From the NCBI GenBank assembly GCA_019312705.1, contig JAFDCW010000215.1:1-12633 (forward strand): a DNA stretch of 12,633 nucleotides, written 5' to 3'. The notes below the pieces were generated by a model. The model did no database searches, was not told where the DNA came from, and worked only from the letters and a program-made list of their open reading frames with translations. The DNA comes from Deltaproteobacteria bacterium (GTDB taxonomy: Bacteria; Myxococcota; Polyangia; Polyangiales; B10-G4). Below, piece by piece: positions 1-6,587 of this stretch; the first letter of the stretch is position 1; each line of letters begins with the position of its first letter. The position numbers and the translations under genes are program-made.

Positions 1-1056
1 CGGGATGGTCGCGAAGCCTCCGCCGTAGAACGACAGGATGACGAGGGCCGAGATGATGAAGAGCGGGCGGGATGCGTCTCCCATGAGGGCAAGGGCGAGA
101 TATGCGGCGGCGCCTGCGCCCAGGTAGAGGCGGTAGACGTTCTTCCGGCCGATGATGTCCGACGTCGAGGACCAGAGGATGCGACCCAGCATGTTCGCCG
201 CGCTCAAGAGCGCTACGAACCCGGCGGCCGTGCTCGCGCTCACCGCTGCATCCGTATCGGCGAAGGAGTCCGTCAACATTGGCGCGGCCTTCTCGAGGAT
301 GCCGATGCCCGCGGTCACGTTCAGACACAGGACGAGCCAGAGGAGCCAGAACTGTGGCGTACGGATGGCGTTTCTTGCCGAGACGTTGGCCGAGGTGATC
401 GCCGCTACCGCCGCCGGCGGGGCCCAACCGGCGGGCCGGTAGTGCTCCGGTGGTACGCGGACGAGCACGGCCCCCATGCCCATCAGCGCCGCATAGGCGA
501 CTCCGTGGATCGCGAAGGCTGTGCCGATGCCGGCCCCTTCGCGCCCGAAAGCGTCGAGCATCCAGCTCGACCACGGCGAAGCGATGAGCGCGCCTCCGCC
601 GAAGCCCATGATCGCGATCCCCGTCGCGAGGCCCGGGCGGTCCGGGAACCATTTGATGAGTGTCGAGACTGGCGAGATGTATCCGATGCCGAGGCCGATG
701 CCGCCGATGCCGCCGTAGCCCAGTACGACGAGCCAGAATTGCTCGCTCCACGCGCCGAGGGCCGCGACGAGGAAGCCTGCGCCCCAGGCGGTGGCGGCCA
801 CCGTCATCGCCCACCGGGGCCCGCGGCGTTCCACGAAGGTCCCGCCGAAGGCCGCAGAAAGCCCGAGCATCACGATGCCGAGCTGGAAGGGCAGGGCGCT
901 CTCGGTGCCGCTGAGGCCCATGGACGTTTCGAGGGACGGCTTGAAGACGCTCCAGGCATAAGCTTGGCCGATCGACAGGTGCACCGCGAGAGCCGCCGGC
1001 GGCACGAGCCACCGGTTGAATCCGGGGGGAGCGAGGCAGTCGGTGCGCTGGAACAT
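1..1056 (-). CDS. OFA-family major facilitator transporter (3' part outside window)
   Basis: The minus-strand frame is open from ATG 1056 to the window edge (352 codons, no stop), so the C-terminus is missing. The translation is a polytopic membrane protein. Residues 23-38 read LAVHLSIGQAYAWSVF, the hallmark first helix of the oxalate/formate antiporter (OFA) branch of MFS carriers. The loop after helix 2 has ERRGPRW, the central loop has a Pro-rich stretch near EHYRPAGW, and the visible end reads YGGGFATIP, also typical of OFA proteins. Family members exchange or import small carboxylates such as oxalate, formate or lactate across the inner membrane; the substrate here cannot be told. About 1-2 helices plus the tail should lie beyond the edge. 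It is divergent from the peroxiredoxin-like gene with 74 bases between starts. No clear Shine-Dalgarno precedes the start, so a nearby start remains possible. Confidence 0.9.
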   Translation of the reverse strand, partial: MFQRTDCLAPPGFNRWLVPPAALAVHLSIGQAYAWSVFKPSLETSMGLSGTESALPFQLGIVMLGLSAAFGGTFVERRGPRWAMTVAATAWGAGFLVAALGAWSEQFWLVVLGYGGIGGIGLGIGYISPVSTLIKWFPDRPGLATGIAIMGFGGGALIASPWSSWMLDAFGREGAGIGTAFAIHGVAYAALMGMGAVLVRVPPEHYRPAGWAPPAAVAAITSANVSARNAIRTPQFWLLWLVLCLNVTAGIGILEKAAPMLTDSFADTDAAVSASTAAGFVALLSAANMLGRILWSSTSDIIGRKNVYRLYLGAGAAAYLALALMGDASRPLFIISALVILSFYGGGFATIP

Positions 1057-1120
1057 GGGGGCGATCGTTATCTATGCCCCGTGCCCGATCCGGCCCGTAA
1101 CACTTCGCCTTTTCGATCGT

Positions 1121-1127
1121 AGGAAGG
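1121..1127 (+). promoter_or_regulatory. Ribosome binding site of the peroxiredoxin-like gene
   Basis: AGGAAGG lies 3 bases before ATG 1131. It is one of the few clear Shine-Dalgarno sequences in the window, so this gene has a real leader, unlike several neighbours. It supports the chosen start, although the spacing is short. Confidence 0.55.
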
Positions 1128-1130
1128 CCG

Positions 1131-1985
1131 ATGGGAAGAGTGAAGTCGGTCTTCATCGGCCTACTGCCCATGGTGATGCTCGGGCAGCTGGGGCTGGCGG
1201 TGGCTCGCATGGTGCGCGACGGACCCGGCGCGATGTGGTTGGCGGTAGCGGCCCAAGCGGCCATCGTCGCCGGCTTCTTCGCGGTGCTCATGGCCGTACG
1301 GCGCTGGGCCCGGGTCTCAGGCGCCATGGTTTGGCTGACGGTCGCGGTGGGTGCCCTCGGAGCGGCGACGGTGGTGACCGGTTTGGACGACGTCTCCGGC
1401 GACGGCGTCCTCGCAGCGGGCTCCGGCGGGGTCACCTTCGTGCTCTGGCTGGCCTATGTCTTTTGGTACTCGCGCCTCGACCGTGAAGAGAGCGGGCTCC
1501 TCAGGGTGGGCCAGAAGCTCCCGGCCTTTGACTTGCGCGAGGTCGACGGGACCGTCGTATCCTCGGCGAGCTTCGAAGGTCGGAGCACCCTGCTCATGTT
1601 CTACCGCGGCAACTGGTGTCCTCTGTGCATGGCGCAGATCAAGGAGATCGCCGCGGGGTATCGGGAGCTCGCCGACCGCGGCGTCGAGGTCGTCCTGGTG
1701 AGCCCCCAGTCGGAGTCCCATACCGAATCCCTCGCCGCCCGCTTCGACGCGCCCTTTCGTTTCCTGGTCGATCGGGATCTCGCTGCCGCGAAGGGGCTGA
1801 AGATCGCCGCCCCGGGGGGCACCCCGATGGGAATGCAGCTCTTCGGCTATGAGTGGGACACCGTCCTGCCGACCGTCGTCATCACCGACGCCGACGGCAC
1901 CATCCTCTTTGCCGACCAGACGGACAACTACCGCCACCGTCCCGAGCCCGAGACCTTTCTTCGGGTCCTCGACGCAGCGGAATAG
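1131..1985 (+). CDS. Membrane-tethered peroxiredoxin / AhpC-TSA-like thiol protein
   Basis: 284 residues in two parts. Residues about 5-25, 34-56, 63-83 and 98-114 are hydrophobic and look like four membrane helices. Residues about 124-284 form a thioredoxin-fold domain of the AhpC/TSA peroxiredoxin-like type: VGQKLPAFDL opens the fold, LMFYRGNWCPLC (Cys163 and Cys166) is the redox loop, VVLVSPQS follows, and LPTVVITDADGTILF supplies the cis-Pro strand and turn. Family members reduce peroxides or exchange disulfides; the CPLC pair could act as a CxxC redox centre. Which side of the membrane the domain faces is not clear from sequence; four helices with a short N-terminus would favour the cytoplasm. 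It stands alone, divergent from the OFA transporter. A disulfide reductase role is the main alternative to a peroxidase role. The fold call is firm, the substrate is unknown. Confidence 0.85.
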   Translation: MGRVKSVFIGLLPMVMLGQLGLAVARMVRDGPGAMWLAVAAQAAIVAGFFAVLMAVRRWARVSGAMVWLTVAVGALGAATVVTGLDDVSGDGVLAAGSGGVTFVLWLAYVFWYSRLDREESGLLRVGQKLPAFDLREVDGTVVSSASFEGRSTLLMFYRGNWCPLCMAQIKEIAAGYRELADRGVEVVLVSPQSESHTESLAARFDAPFRFLVDRDLAAAKGLKIAAPGGTPMGMQLFGYEWDTVLPTVVITDADGTILFADQTDNYRHRPEPETFLRVLDAAE

Positions 1986-1988
1986 TCA

Positions 1989-2017
1989 TTCCGAGAACGT
2001 TCCCGAAGCGGTAAAAT
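1989..2017 (+). promoter_or_regulatory. Candidate near-leaderless promoter of the SH3 lipoprotein gene
   Basis: A -10-like TAAAAT occupies 2012-2017 (5 of 6 to TATAAT), with a weak TTCCGA 17 bases upstream at 1989-1994. Only 9 bases separate the -10 from ATG 2027, so transcription would start 1-3 bases before the start codon. No Shine-Dalgarno is seen. Confidence 0.5.
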
Positions 2018-2026
2018 GACAGGCGT

Positions 2027-3034
2027 ATGCAGGTGCCACGGAATTGGCTAGTCCTCCCTTGGCTCTTGATCGCTACGGCGTGCGGTGATGACGCCCCCGC
2101 TGGGGCGACGGAACCCGCGGCGGTGGTTGCTCCAGCTGAGGTCGCTCCCGTTGACGAGCAAGAACCGGCGCCCGAACCCGAACCCGAATCGTGGGCGGTC
2201 TCGGCCCTCGACTCCCTCGACCGCGTTCTCGCGGAATACGGGGCGAGCCTCGGAGCAGACCTCCGGCCGGCGCGCGTACATACGACAGCGTCGGTCAACC
2301 TACGGCAGGGTCCCGGTGCCGAGCATCCCATCGTTACCGCTCTCCCCGAGGGTACCATCGCAGTTGCTCTCTATGGCGAAATCGCGGGTCACGCCTCAGA
2401 GGCCGGAGGGCGGGGCCGCTGGACCTACGTCGTGGTGAGCGGCGAAGATGGGGGCTGGACCTCCGCGCGTTTTCTCGCCGCGGACGACGGCTGCATCCCG
2501 AGTGTCGATGGCTTCCCCGGCGGGAACGACGTGCTCGTCGTGCGCGCGACTCTCACGGGAGAACGGCGGGCTCTCCTGACCGTCTCAGCCTCGACGGATC
2601 CGCTCGAGACCGTCATCGACGCGTGGGAGTTGAATGACGAATGCGCGCCCAACCGGATGTCTCGGACCACCCTCGGCGGCATCATCGAGGAGCTTCGTCC
2701 CCTGGATGACTCGGACCGATACGGAGGGCACTGGCAAGGGACCGGTCGCTTCATGGTGACCTGGCGAGAAAGCCTCGAGCACGTAGACGGCGCGGAGACT
2801 GAGTGGACCGTAATCCTCGCCGGTCGCGACGAGCCTCTCTGGCACGACCGACTCTCGACTGATTCTTCCATTCCGCGTGGGCGCCGCGATCGCGTTCGTG
2901 TGCGCAGCGAGGATGCCTCGGGAACGTGTCCCTTCTCGATATCGTTTCCCAACGATACGAACAAATACGGAGCCGGCGGCGAGTATTGTTTCCTCTATCA
3001 CTCTCGCAGCGAGACCTTCCGCATCTCTTGGTGA
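2027..3034 (+). CDS. SH3-domain lipoprotein
   Basis: 335 residues. An N-terminal hydrophobic segment ends in IATAC, with Cys19 as probable lipidation site, so the protein should be anchored in an envelope membrane. Residues about 20-55 are a low-complexity Ala/Pro/Glu linker ending in PEPEPE. Residues about 82-151 look like a bacterial SH3 (type 3) domain: VNLRQGPGAEHPIVTALPEGT, then WTYVVV and GWTSARFL. Such domains often bind peptidoglycan or peptides in the envelope. The remaining 180 residues are Cys-containing and Trp-rich (four or more Cys, probably disulfide-bonded); I do not recognise them. The gene converges on the vWA lipoprotein gene with only 19 bases between stops. The near-leaderless promoter supports this start. 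Function beyond envelope binding is not inferable. Confidence 0.8.
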   Translation: MQVPRNWLVLPWLLIATACGDDAPAGATEPAAVVAPAEVAPVDEQEPAPEPEPESWAVSALDSLDRVLAEYGASLGADLRPARVHTTASVNLRQGPGAEHPIVTALPEGTIAVALYGEIAGHASEAGGRGRWTYVVVSGEDGGWTSARFLAADDGCIPSVDGFPGGNDVLVVRATLTGERRALLTVSASTDPLETVIDAWELNDECAPNRMSRTTLGGIIEELRPLDDSDRYGGHWQGTGRFMVTWRESLEHVDGAETEWTVILAGRDEPLWHDRLSTDSSIPRGRRDRVRVRSEDASGTCPFSISFPNDTNKYGAGGEYCFLYHSRSETFRISW

Positions 3035-3053
3035 ACGGCCTCCGATCGCCGCT

Positions 3054-4259
3054 CTAGGGCGTCAGTTCGCTCTCGTCGCAGGTCCGGAGGCCGATCAAAC
3101 CGACCAGGGAGCCGACGGCGGGGCGTAGGTCTTCCTGGCAAATCGACTGCACCGTCGACGCCGGGGCGAGGGCCGCTGCGGCACGGACCAGGCGCGTTGG
3201 CGGATAGGCGACGCCTCGGCCCGGTACGTCACAGGAGGGGATGGGCTCATCGGGCTCGGCCGGGTCCACCATGAAGCGCATGCGCGGGTCCGCCAACATG
3301 CGCGCGAAGAGCGGGTCGTCGTCCTCGACTAGGTCGAGGGGGACCCCGCCGATGACGGCGAGGGCGAAGCGATCTCCGGGGCCGCTTCGCACCGCCTGGA
3401 TGCCGTCGATGAATCGCTCGACCGGGTGCAGGGCTTCGTCCTCGTGTAGAGCGCAGCGCACGTTGGGGTGCTCGGTGTAGCGGGTCGATTCCGGGTCGAA
3501 GAGCAGTGGGTCGTGGGCCGAACAGTCGTCCTCGTCGCTGACGACCACCACCGCGAGGAAGGAGCCATCCCGCAGGAAGCCCGCGTTGATGCCGTCCCCG
3601 TGGCCGGACGTGCCCCTGGTGAAGGTGATGGGGGAGGTCGCCGGGGTGAGGGCCTTGAGGATTGCCTCGAGGTGTTGCTCCTGGCCGCACCCATCGGTGC
3701 CGACGTTCACGATGCAGGCGAGGTCGTTCACGACGTCCTCGACCTCTCCCGGGGCTGCGCCGAAGGATAGGAAGCGGGGGAACCGACGCAGGCAGGCGAA
3801 GTCGGTCGGGTCGCCGACATTGCGTAGAATGCCGTCGCCGCCGAGGGGGCGTTCACACGAGCCGATGCGCGCCCCGCCAGCCCCGAGGTCGGTGGTGATC
3901 ACCCCGAGTTGCAGGTTCGCGATGGGGTTCCAGTCGGGGGCACCGTCGCCGTCGAGGTCCGGCGGGTCGACGAGGGCCTCGACGAGGCGCGGCATCTCGG
4001 CGGCGAGGGACTCTTGCTCTTCGTGCATCGACTGGCTGTTGTCGATGACGAAGAGCACGTCGACCGGGTCGTCGATTTCGCAGCGCCCGCGGCCGCCGTC
4101 GACGCCCCCGTCGAAGGCGACCGGGGCCTCGGAGTCGGGGACCTCGAGGCCCGTCTTGGCGCCGCAACCGACCGAGCAAAGGAGCAGTGCGGCGAGGGTG
4201 AAGGGCGCGGCGGCGAAGAGGGATTTACAGCGTATGAGGCGTCCGCCAGCCAAGAACAT
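3054..4259 (-). CDS. von Willebrand A domain lipoprotein
   Basis: 401 residues from ATG 4259. An N-terminal hydrophobic stretch ends in LLCSVGC (Cys32), followed by an Asp/Gly-rich linker, so it is a likely lipoprotein. Residues about 66-300 form a vWA domain: DVLFVIDNSQSM carries the metal-ion-dependent adhesion site DxSxS (Asp73, Ser75, Ser77), then LQLGVITTD, and later VVVVSDEDDCS. A DLDGDGAPDW segment after the first helix resembles a calcium-binding loop. Several Cys suggest disulfides and export. Homologous vWA lipoproteins are numerous in myxobacteria and are thought to bind proteins at the cell surface; the partner is unknown. The frame stays open upstream to another ATG at 4340, but the signal peptide begins correctly only from 4259, and an extended -10 lies 7 bases before it. 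Confidence 0.85.
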   Translation of the reverse strand: MFLAGGRLIRCKSLFAAAPFTLAALLLCSVGCGAKTGLEVPDSEAPVAFDGGVDGGRGRCEIDDPVDVLFVIDNSQSMHEEQESLAAEMPRLVEALVDPPDLDGDGAPDWNPIANLQLGVITTDLGAGGARIGSCERPLGGDGILRNVGDPTDFACLRRFPRFLSFGAAPGEVEDVVNDLACIVNVGTDGCGQEQHLEAILKALTPATSPITFTRGTSGHGDGINAGFLRDGSFLAVVVVSDEDDCSAHDPLLFDPESTRYTEHPNVRCALHEDEALHPVERFIDGIQAVRSGPGDRFALAVIGGVPLDLVEDDDPLFARMLADPRMRFMVDPAEPDEPIPSCDVPGRGVAYPPTRLVRAAAALAPASTVQSICQEDLRPAVGSLVGLIGLRTCDESELTP

Positions 4260-4266
4260 GGACCTC

Positions 4267-4275
4267 AAGTTAGCA
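4267..4275 (-). promoter_or_regulatory. Extended -10 element of the vWA lipoprotein gene
   Basis: On the minus strand TGCTAACTT (TGn plus TAnnnT) ends 7 bases before ATG 4259. The same TGCTAnnnT form precedes the P460-like gene. No -35 is evident, as expected for an extended -10 promoter. It decides the start in favour of 4259. Confidence 0.45.
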
Positions 4276-4412
4276 GGGAAGCGCGCTCGTTCTAGGAGGG
4301 GGCCTCCCAGCAACGCGTTTCCGGAGGGAAAACAAAGCAATTACCGATCGTTCGAGGCGCCGGTGAAGACCAGGCCCGCCCGGGGCGTCAGAGGCCCGTG
4401 ATCTCGACCATT

Positions 4413-4441
4413 TTGACCGGCGCCGGGACCCACGGCACCAT
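4413..4441 (+). promoter_or_regulatory. Candidate near-leaderless promoter of the AgmX-tail protein gene
   Basis: TTGACC at 4413-4418 (5 of 6 to TTGACA), 17 bases, then a weak CACCAT at 4436-4441, which ends 7 bases before ATG 4449. The -10 match is poor, but the spacing repeats the geometry seen at the other genes here. Confidence 0.35.
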
Positions 4442-4448
4442 CCTCCGC

Positions 4449-5363
4449 ATGGTCCGCGTTGCGTTCGGCTTGTTCCTCGTCGCTGCTTCGGCGATCGCCA
4501 GCCTCTCTCCGACTGCCGCGAGCGCCCAGGAGCGGACGATCCGCATGCGCGAACTCTCGGACCTTCACCGCGCGTGTGAGCGGGCCGAAGGGGAAGGACG
4601 GCGGACCCTTCAGATCATCCCGTTCCCGGCCGGCGCTTGGCGCTTCGGCGCCTACGATCCGGCGGAGGGATTCTTGCCCATCGATACCCGCCGGAACCTC
4701 CGGGCCTTCGATGGCCACGCCGAGCTCTTTCCTGCCCGCATGGAGCAGGTCGGATTCGTCGTTGGACCGGACCGCGCAGCCGAACTCCAGCGCAGGGCCG
4801 GCCAGCTCACCCTGCGCGTGGCGTTCTTTCTCGGCTTCGACGAACAGAGCGGCAATCGTTGCCTCATTCGCCCCGCGGCGGGGGTCACCACGGTGCGAAT
4901 GGATGTCGCCTTCCTCGTCCTCGTTCAGACCGGTCGCATGGTCGCCCGCCAGGACACGGACCGACTGCGCGCGTGGCTAGACGATGCCGAACACGATGCC
5001 ATCCCCGGACGGGGTCCCCGCGGAGCGATGAGTGCGGCCTCCCTCGGTGACCGCCCCGGCGTCGCCCCGGAGCCGTGGCAACAGACCATTGCCGCCGAGA
5101 ACCGCGGCGCGACCGCGCGGGCCCTCGGTGCCTGCCACGCGGCCGGCGTTGCCCGGGGGGCCGGGGACGGACAGGTCGTGGTGCGCATCGTGGTCGATTC
5201 ACGAAGCGGTCAGGTTTCAGATCCGGAGGTCGAGCTTTCGAGCATTGGCGACGATGAAGAAGCCGCGTGCATCGCCCAGGCGCTCTTACGGCTGCAATTC
5301 GTTCCGGTACCCGCCCTCGGGGGCCGGGTCGTACTCAGCGTTCCCGTGCGCCTTCTTCACTAG
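4449..5363 (+). CDS. Exported protein with AgmX/PglI (TonB-like) C-terminal domain
   Basis: 304 residues from ATG 4449. A Sec signal peptide (residues 1-26) has a hydrophobic core and probable cleavage at ASA|QE. I do not recognise the central part (about 30-220). Two Cys (in HRACERAE and NRCLIRP) may pair. The last 70 residues match the pattern of the AgmX/PglI C-terminal domain, a TonB-C-like module common in myxobacterial envelope proteins: VVVRIVVDSRSGQV, then the VELSSIG turn, CIAQALLRLQF and PVPALGGRVVLSVPV. The domain is known from gliding-motility loci, but most copies are of unknown role, so no motility role is claimed. The frame is open from GTG 4398, but the signal peptide fits 4449. 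It converges with the YbjN-like gene with 9 bases between stops. Confidence 0.75.
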   Translation: MVRVAFGLFLVAASAIASLSPTAASAQERTIRMRELSDLHRACERAEGEGRRTLQIIPFPAGAWRFGAYDPAEGFLPIDTRRNLRAFDGHAELFPARMEQVGFVVGPDRAAELQRRAGQLTLRVAFFLGFDEQSGNRCLIRPAAGVTTVRMDVAFLVLVQTGRMVARQDTDRLRAWLDDAEHDAIPGRGPRGAMSAASLGDRPGVAPEPWQQTIAAENRGATARALGACHAAGVARGAGDGQVVVRIVVDSRSGQVSDPEVELSSIGDDEEAACIAQALLRLQFVPVPALGGRVVLSVPVRLLH

Positions 5364-5372
5364 GCACACCCT

Positions 5373-5874
5373 TCAGTCCGCGGCGCTGAGCCGTTCTAGC
5401 TCGCGCGCGTATCGGTCGGCGAGACTTCCGATCCTTCGCACGAGGCCTCGAAAGGCACGGCGGTCGAAATTCGAGTCGGTGTTCTGAATCATGGAGAGGC
5501 GCACTTCGCCGTCTGCCGCGTTCCACTCGAGCTTGGCCACGAGCAAGGACCAGTTCAGCTCCATCAGGCGACGCAAGAGCGCGGGGGTCGAACTCGCGCT
5601 CGGTGCTCCGGCCCCGGTAGGGGAAGGCGCAGTGGCCGCGGATCTCGCTGACCGCTTCGCAGCTGTGGGGGATCGAGAGGGCGTCGAGTTCGGTTTCGAT
5701 AGCGGCGAGGTAACGCGGACGCGGGCCCTCGGTCGTTTCAGGCGTCGCATCCGCCGGGGCGTCTTGGCCTTCTTGGCCTTCTTGGCTGTCTTGGCCTTCT
5801 TGGCTGTCTTGGGCGAAGGCCGGAGCCGAGAGGAAGACGACCGCGGTCAGCAGGGTGAGAGCGAGATGGCGCAT
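5373..5874 (-). pseudogene. Secreted YbjN-like protein, frameshifted
   Basis: From ATG 5874 the frame gives a Sec signal peptide (AFA|QD, residues 1-21), a Gln/Asp/Glu repeat region, and the start of a small alpha/beta domain (YLAAIETELDALSIPHSCE, then HCAFPYRG). After about residue 97 this frame becomes Arg-rich and unlike a protein, ending at 5335 inside the convergent gene. In the next frame the domain continues naturally: LLRRLMELNWSLLVAKLEW, DGEVRLSM, then a helix ending ERLSAAD and TGA at 5373-5375. The switch fits one extra base in the G5 run at 5583-5587. Corrected, the protein has 166 residues. The second half resembles the C-terminal part of YbjN / type-III-chaperone-like domains. 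It follows the S26-like gene by 16 bases, probably in one operon. It could be a true mutation, a sequencing error, or less likely a programmed shift. Confidence 0.65.
5758..5811 (-). repeat. Six 9-base tandem units encoding QDS/QEG
   Basis: Right after the signal-peptide site of the YbjN-like gene, six units of the form CAAGAMRGC (last one CAAGACGCC) encode QDS QEG QDS QEG QEG QDA. The first four are two copies of an 18-base unit. Slippage here would change linker length in steps of three residues without breaking the frame. Confidence 0.85.
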
Positions 5875-5890
5875 GGTCCAACCAATGTGA

Positions 5891-6523
5891 CTATCGAAGC
5901 AGGTCCAGGTAGCTGTGACCCAGGTCGTTGACGGGGATTTCGGCCGGCTTGAGACGCATGAAGATGTAGCCGAGGCAGTCGGCTGCGCGCACCGTCCCGA
6001 AGTCTCGACTGTCATTGCCCCGGTGGAAGCGGTTGTCGCCCAAGAGGTACAGACGGCCTTCCTCCACTTCGTAGTCGCGAATCGAAAACTCCTGGGTGCC
6101 GCGGTGGAAGATGCCGTGTTCGTGGTTGCCCATGTGCTCAATGCCGAGCTTGACAGTGTCAGTGCGCTCGTTGAGCGTGTCGGTGAACCGAAGCTCTCCA
6201 CGCCAGTCCGTGTCGCGGGCGCGGCTGTTGATCCGAAAGGCGCCGCGCTCGGCGCTCATGGTCTCCCCCGCCACACCAACGACCCGGCCCATGACCATCT
6301 CCCCAGGATTCTCGGGGTGCGCGCAGACGGCGATGGTGCCTCGGTCGAATTCGGTGCCGTGCCAGATGAGTACCTGCTCCCCGGCCTCCATCGTAGGGGC
6401 CATGGCGTTGTGGCCGACCACGGCGACGTCTACGACGGTGAGCCGGAGAGCCACCGCGACTACGGCAAGGACCGCGGCAATGGCGCCGGCGAATTTAAGT
6501 GTCCCTTTGAGGATATCTCGCAC
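5891..6523 (-). CDS. Signal peptidase I (S26) homologue lacking the Ser/Lys dyad
   Basis: 210 residues from GTG 6523. One membrane helix (about 11-31) is followed by an S26 protease domain. Box B reads GHNAMAPTM where active enzymes have SMxPT, so the nucleophile Ser is Ala40. Box D reads MGRVVGVAGET where active enzymes have KRVxGxPGD, so the general-base Lys is Gly79. The C-terminal box LLGDNRFHRGNDSRDFG is kept but has one extra residue between GDNR and DSR. GYIFMRL closes the fold. In LepB both Ser and Lys are essential, so this protein should not cleave. The Lys-to-Gly codon is GGC, at least two changes from a Lys codon, so sequencing error is unlikely. S. aureus SpsA is a known inactive precedent. 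It may bind pre-proteins or regulate an active peptidase (inference). It is first in a unit with the YbjN-like gene. Confidence 0.85.
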   Translation of the reverse strand: MRDILKGTLKFAGAIAAVLAVVAVALRLTVVDVAVVGHNAMAPTMEAGEQVLIWHGTEFDRGTIAVCAHPENPGEMVMGRVVGVAGETMSAERGAFRINSRARDTDWRGELRFTDTLNERTDTVKLGIEHMGNHEHGIFHRGTQEFSIRDYEVEEGRLYLLGDNRFHRGNDSRDFGTVRAADCLGYIFMRLKPAEIPVNDLGHSYLDLLR

Positions 6524-6532
6524 GTCATTTCA

Positions 6533-6561
6533 ATTAGGCGCGGGAGCTCGGGGCGTGTCAA
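6533..6561 (-). promoter_or_regulatory. Promoter of the S26-like / YbjN-like unit
   Basis: On the minus strand a perfect TTGACA (6561-6556), a 17-base spacer, then CCTAAT (6538-6533, 4 of 6). The -10 ends 9 bases before GTG 6523, so the transcript would be leaderless or nearly so. It lies in the 64-base gap after modC, so this unit is probably transcribed separately from the mod operon. Confidence 0.6.
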
Positions 6562-6587
6562 CAACCGGGTTTTCGGCAGGGGGGGGG

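Noticed and set aside
442..1122. A 226-codon + strand frame over the transporter region
   Set aside because: It lies opposite the OFA transporter, whose membrane helices and family motifs are clear; the + frame gives a His/Arg/Glu-rich product without structure.
4295..4307. GGAGG-ggg-CCTCC hairpin in the 189-base gap upstream of the vWA gene
   Set aside because: It is short, has no T-run and no matching second site; I could not assign it as a terminator or operator. Otherwise the gap shows only the promoter elements listed.
5875..6201. Extension of the YbjN-like frame upstream into the S26-like gene
   Set aside because: The stretch is Ser/Thr-rich shadow sequence and would put the signal peptide in the middle of a protein.
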